Positions 61,171-64,000 of a stretch of DNA of 64,000 bases are shown here, in pieces. Positions within the stretch are counted from its first letter, which is position 1; each line of letters starts with the position of its first letter. The translations under genes were made by a program, and so were the position numbers. A model generated the notes under the pieces. The model was not told the origin of the DNA, searched no databases, and saw nothing but the letters and a program-made list of their open reading frames with translations. Source of the DNA: Chelydra serpentina (taxonomy: Eukaryota; Chordata; Testudines; Chelydridae); contig JBAIAC010000007.1 of NCBI GenBank assembly GCA_037349315.1, positions 49,811,001 to 49,875,000 on the forward strand, read 5' to 3'.

Positions 61171-61554
61171 AACATAGGGTATGTCTACACTAGGAGACTA
61201 GTTCGATTTTTTTGAAATCGAACTTGTGAAACCGATATTGCCAGGTCGATTGTTCGAATCCACATCAGGGATCTGAATTCGAATTTCCGAGTCCACAGTA
61301 AGGGGGCAAGCGTCGACATTGCAAGTGGTGCACTGTGGGTAGCTATCCCACAGTTCCCGCAGTCCCCTCTGCCCACTGGAATTCTGGGTGTAGCCCCCAG
61401 TGCCTTGTGGGACCAAAATTGTGTCAAGGGTCGTCATACGTAAATTTCGTCACTCGACCCACACTCCCGCCGTCCCTACGTGAAAGCGCCGGCGGGTAAT
61501 GAATTCGCGCCCTTTTCCTGTGGCTGATAGCTCGGACGCCACAGGACAGTGAGC

Positions 61555-62838
61555 ATGGAGCCCTCCGCGATTATCGCTGATGTTCTGTCCGTTGCCAACA
61601 CCTCGCGCCTTATAGCGCACCTTTTCCAGACTCAGATGCAGAGAAATCGGGAGAGGAGGCAACAGAAGCTCCGGGAGTACTTGAACTCTGAGAGGGGCAT
61701 GGACCTCTCGCAAAGTGCTGGACCCCGGCCCCTAGACATCATGGTGGCAATGGGTCACGTTGATCCTGTGGAACGGCGATTCTGGGCAAGGGAAACAAGC
61801 ACTGACTGGTGGGACCGCATAGTGCTGCAGGTGTGGGATGAATCCCAGTGGCTGCGAAACTTTCGGATGCGTAAGGGCACTTTCCTGGAACTTTGTGACT
61901 TGCTGTCCCCTGCCCTGAAGCGCCAGGACACCCGGATGCGAGCAGCCCTGACTATCCAGAAGCGAGTGGCCATAGCCCTATGGAAGCTTGCAACTCCTGA
62001 CAGCTACCGGTCAGTAGCGAACCAATTTGGAGTGGGCAAGTCTACCGTGGGGTTTTCTGTGATGCAGGTAGCCCATGCAATCGTTGACCTGCTGCTCTCA
62101 AAGGTAGTGACCCTTGGAGACGTGCAGGTGATCATAGATGGCTTCGCTGCAATGGGATTTCCAAACTGCGGTGGGGCCATAGATGGGACACACATCCCTA
62201 TCCTGGGACCGGAGCACCAGGGCAGCCAGTACATTAACCGAAAGGGCTATTTTTCTATGGTACTGCAAGCATTAGTGGACCACAAAGGATGTTTTACCAA
62301 CATCAATGTCGGATGGCCAGGCAAGGTTCATGATGCTCGTGTTTTCAAAAACTCTGGTCTCTTTAGACGGCTGCAACAGGGTGTTTATTTCCCGGACCGC
62401 AAAATCACTGTTACGGATGTGGAGATGCCAACAGTGATCCTAGGGGACCCTGCCTACCCGCTAATGCCATGGCTCATGAAGCCATACACGGGAGCCCTGG
62501 ACACTGAAAAGGAGCTCTTCAATTACCGCCTGAGCAAGTGCAGAATGGTGGTGGAGTGGGCCTTTGGCCGTCTGAAAGGCAGATGGTGAAGCTTACTGAC
62601 TCGCTCCGACCTCAGCCCTAAAAATATCCCCATTGTGATTGCAGCGTGCTGTGTGCTCCACAATCTCTGTGAGATCAAGGGGGAGACGTTTATGGTGGGC
62701 TGGGAGGTTGAGGCAAATCGCCTGGCAGCAGATTACGCTCAGCCGGACACCAGGGCGATTAGAAGATCACAGCGGGACGCGCTGCGCATCCGGGAAGCTT
62801 TGAAAGCTCGCTTCCAGACAGACCAGGGTAACCAGTGA
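61555..62838 (+). pseudogene. Harbinger transposase with one in-frame stop
   Basis: Starting at the ATG at 61555, the frame runs 344 codons to a TGA at 62587-62589, then stays open in the same frame to a natural TGA at 62836-62838, about 427 codons in all. The DDE nuclease motifs are present: GGAIDGTHIPI (first Asp), VGWPGKVHDARVFKNS, LGDPAYPLMPW (second Asp) and VEWAFGRLKGRW (Glu). The stop falls immediately after KGRW. Downstream residues IVIAACCVLHNLCE are the usual C-terminal motif of HARBI1-like transposases. Harbinger transposases cut and paste the element with the help of a Myb-like partner. The single stop makes it a very recent pseudogene, barring read-through or sequence error. Confidence 0.9.
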
Positions 62839-62958
62839 CAGTTACACTTCCTTAAACAGACACTGAACCTTCCCCTGTTTCTTTACACAGTTTCCGTTGC
62901 CCATCCTCTCCCATTACCAATCCCCTTCCCCCTCCTTCGCTCAACGCTTTAAAGGCAC

Positions 62959-62964
62959 AATAAA
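62959..62964 (+). terminator. Poly(A) signal of the transposase gene
   Basis: AATAAA, 121 bp after the transposase stop and in the right orientation. Confidence 0.7.
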
Positions 62965-63531
62965 GAAAACATTTGTTTATTTGGACCGTCTCCGGTACTG
63001 GTTTCTCGGTTACGGTTTTAACCGTGGACGCATACCGCGGTTGGGGAGCGGGTGGAGTGTGGGAAAGTACGCTTCAAAGCTTGGGGAATGACATGCTCCT
63101 GCTCCCAGAGCAGTCCTAAGTGCTGGACTGCTTGTTTAAAGGGAGCCATTAACCTCTCCTAATCGCATGTGTGTGTGGTGGGGTCTCTGTGACTTTTTCC
63201 CTGTGAATATCGGCTACGGATCCCCCGGTGCATTGATCTATCATGCAGGCTATTGCAAGCCGCTAAAGATCAGCGGTCACCCTCCCCCACCAGACAGCGA
63301 ACCACCCAACCACCAACCCCACGTAGAGAATCTGAAAACCCACACGCAGAATGACAAGTGTGCTTACTGCATGCAATTTTTACTGTCCCTTTCAGTTGAT
63401 CTGTTACCCTGTCTGTACCCTGGGTTGTGCTCCAGTCCTATGCACTTACAAACCCCATTACCCAATAACCCGAAAAAAAAACGGTCCCGTTTAAGACACT
63501 CAGGGAAACATCAATGAACGAAAAAACCAGT

Positions 63532-63537
63532 TTTATT
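63532..63537 (-). terminator. Poly(A) signal of the accessory gene
   Basis: AATAAA on the minus strand, about 80 bp beyond the stop of the convergent accessory frame. Confidence 0.7.
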
Positions 63538-63615
63538 AAACAGAACATTTCTTTAAAATGGAACCTGGGAAGGGAGGTGTTGCGGGGTGCTGCTGGAGGG
63601 AGGGGAAGGAACAAT

Positions 63616-64000
63616 CTAAGGTTTTGGGAATGAGAGCCTTCTGCTACTGGAGCAGTCTGCAGGGGTGGAGTGAATATTTCCACGGACCCTGCCTCCCCTC
63701 GTCCTAGTGACTTTGGGTGAGTAAACCACTGGACTTGGTGGTGGGGGTGGGCGGTTGGAAAGAACATATAGAGGGGCTCTTTCCTCCTGTCTCCTGTCCT
63801 GGAGAACATCCACCAGGCGCCGGAGCGTGTCGGTTTGCTCCCTCATTAGTCCCAGCATTGTTTGGGTAGCCTGCTGATCTTCCTGCCGCCACCTGTCCTC
63901 GCGCGCTTCAGCCCTCTGCTCCCGTTCCCTGGCTGCTCGCTCGGACCGTGAGACGTCCTCTCTCCGCTGTGCCGCCTCCCTTCGGGACAACATCATCAAT
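63616..64000 (-). CDS. Harbinger Myb/SANT-like accessory protein, C-terminal part
   Basis: The minus-strand frame is open from the window edge to a stop at 63616-63618, so only the C-terminal part (about 127 residues) is seen. It contains a long charged helix rich in Arg and Glu (SRSERAAREREQRAEAREDR), then QATQTMLGLMREQTDTLRRL, and a Pro-rich tail (RPPPPPSPVV). Myb/SANT-like partners of Harbinger transposases typically end in such a charged helical region, which helps transposase binding and nuclear import; the DNA-binding domain itself would lie beyond the window. No frame break is visible in this part. Identity rests mainly on its position in the Harbinger, convergent with the transposase. 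Confidence 0.7.
   Translation of the reverse strand, partial: LMMLSRREAAQRREDVSRSERAAREREQRAEAREDRWRQEDQQATQTMLGLMREQTDTLRRLVDVLQDRRQEERAPLYVLSNRPPPPPSPVVYSPKVTRTRGGRVRGNIHSTPADCSSSRRLSFPKP

Larger units (their letters stand above)
16242..64000 (+). other. RYR3: RYR3 intron 1 (5' portion)
   Basis: The intron starts with the GTAAGT donor. I looked for the expected second exon, which should encode the start of the inositol-trisphosphate/ryanodine receptor N-terminal domain, and found none to the end of the window. At least 47.7 kb is therefore intronic unless an unrecognised exon exists. It is filled with the transposable elements listed separately; none looks like a nested host gene. Confidence 0.75.
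61177..64000. mobile_element. Harbinger (PIF) DNA transposon, left 2.8 kb
   Basis: The left end GGGTATGTCTACACTA is of the Harbinger type shared by many turtle MITEs, and a hairpin (TTCGATTTTTTTGAAATCGAA) follows at about 61202-61222. The element carries two convergent genes: a transposase on the plus strand and an accessory Myb/SANT-like gene on the minus strand, separated by about 780 bp with a poly(A) signal for each. The right end lies beyond the window. The good preservation suggests a fairly young copy. Confidence 0.88.

Noticed and set aside
16242..64000. RYR3 exon 2
   Set aside because: I looked for a frame resembling the next conserved segment of the receptor N-terminal domain and found none on the plus strand.

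Overview
The window is vertebrate nuclear DNA, almost certainly from a turtle. The evidence is the repeat load: CR1 LINEs on both strands, a tRNA-derived SINE ending in a CR1-like 3' tail, L2-type LINE and MIR-like tails, Penelope-like elements, Ty3/gypsy remnants, many hAT and Harbinger-type DNA elements, and AT-rich intron-like sequence with very few open frames. There are no bacterial operons, ribosome binding sites or CRISPR arrays. The species cannot be named from the sequence alone.

The only host gene segment I can identify is the first coding exon of ryanodine receptor 3 (RYR3) at 16191-16241, plus strand, ending in a perfect GTAAGT donor. I found no second RYR3 exon, so everything from 16242 to the window end (about 48 kb) reads as intron 1. 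Sequence to the left is 5' flank and intergenic repeat.

Layout: 1-7757 holds about 2.75 copies of a 2,825-bp tandem unit, made of a SINE fragment, a 42-bp spacer and the 3' two-thirds of a minus-strand CR1. The last copy runs into the rest of that CR1 (to about 9190), which carries an esterase domain remnant and a Penelope-like insertion. 9.2-16 kb is mostly unique, with a 115-bp hAT MITE and a CR1 tail. 16-31 kb is mostly unique intron with a 760-bp hAT deletion derivative. 31-38 kb holds a Penelope-like foldback insertion, a MIR, a CR1 tail, a gypsy LTR and gag remnant, an L2 tail with a SINE inside it, and a hAT MITE. 39-51 kb contains nested MITEs with clear 8-bp target duplications. 52-60 kb has a Penelope GIY-YIG remnant, an L2 remnant, an LTR-element remnant and a GC-rich hAT MITE with a 49-bp internal tandem repeat. 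From 61177 to the end lies a Harbinger transposon: a transposase gene with one in-frame stop and the end of a convergent Myb/SANT-like accessory gene cut by the window edge.

The mobile elements are related: the SINE carries a CR1-like 3' tail and is expected to use CR1 machinery, and short hAT and Harbinger derivatives depend on transposases such as the one at 61.5 kb. Points most worth a second look are the near-identical tandem CR1-SINE array, the foldback Penelope insertion, a hammerhead-ribozyme-like core shared by three Penelope-type tails, and the nearly intact Harbinger.
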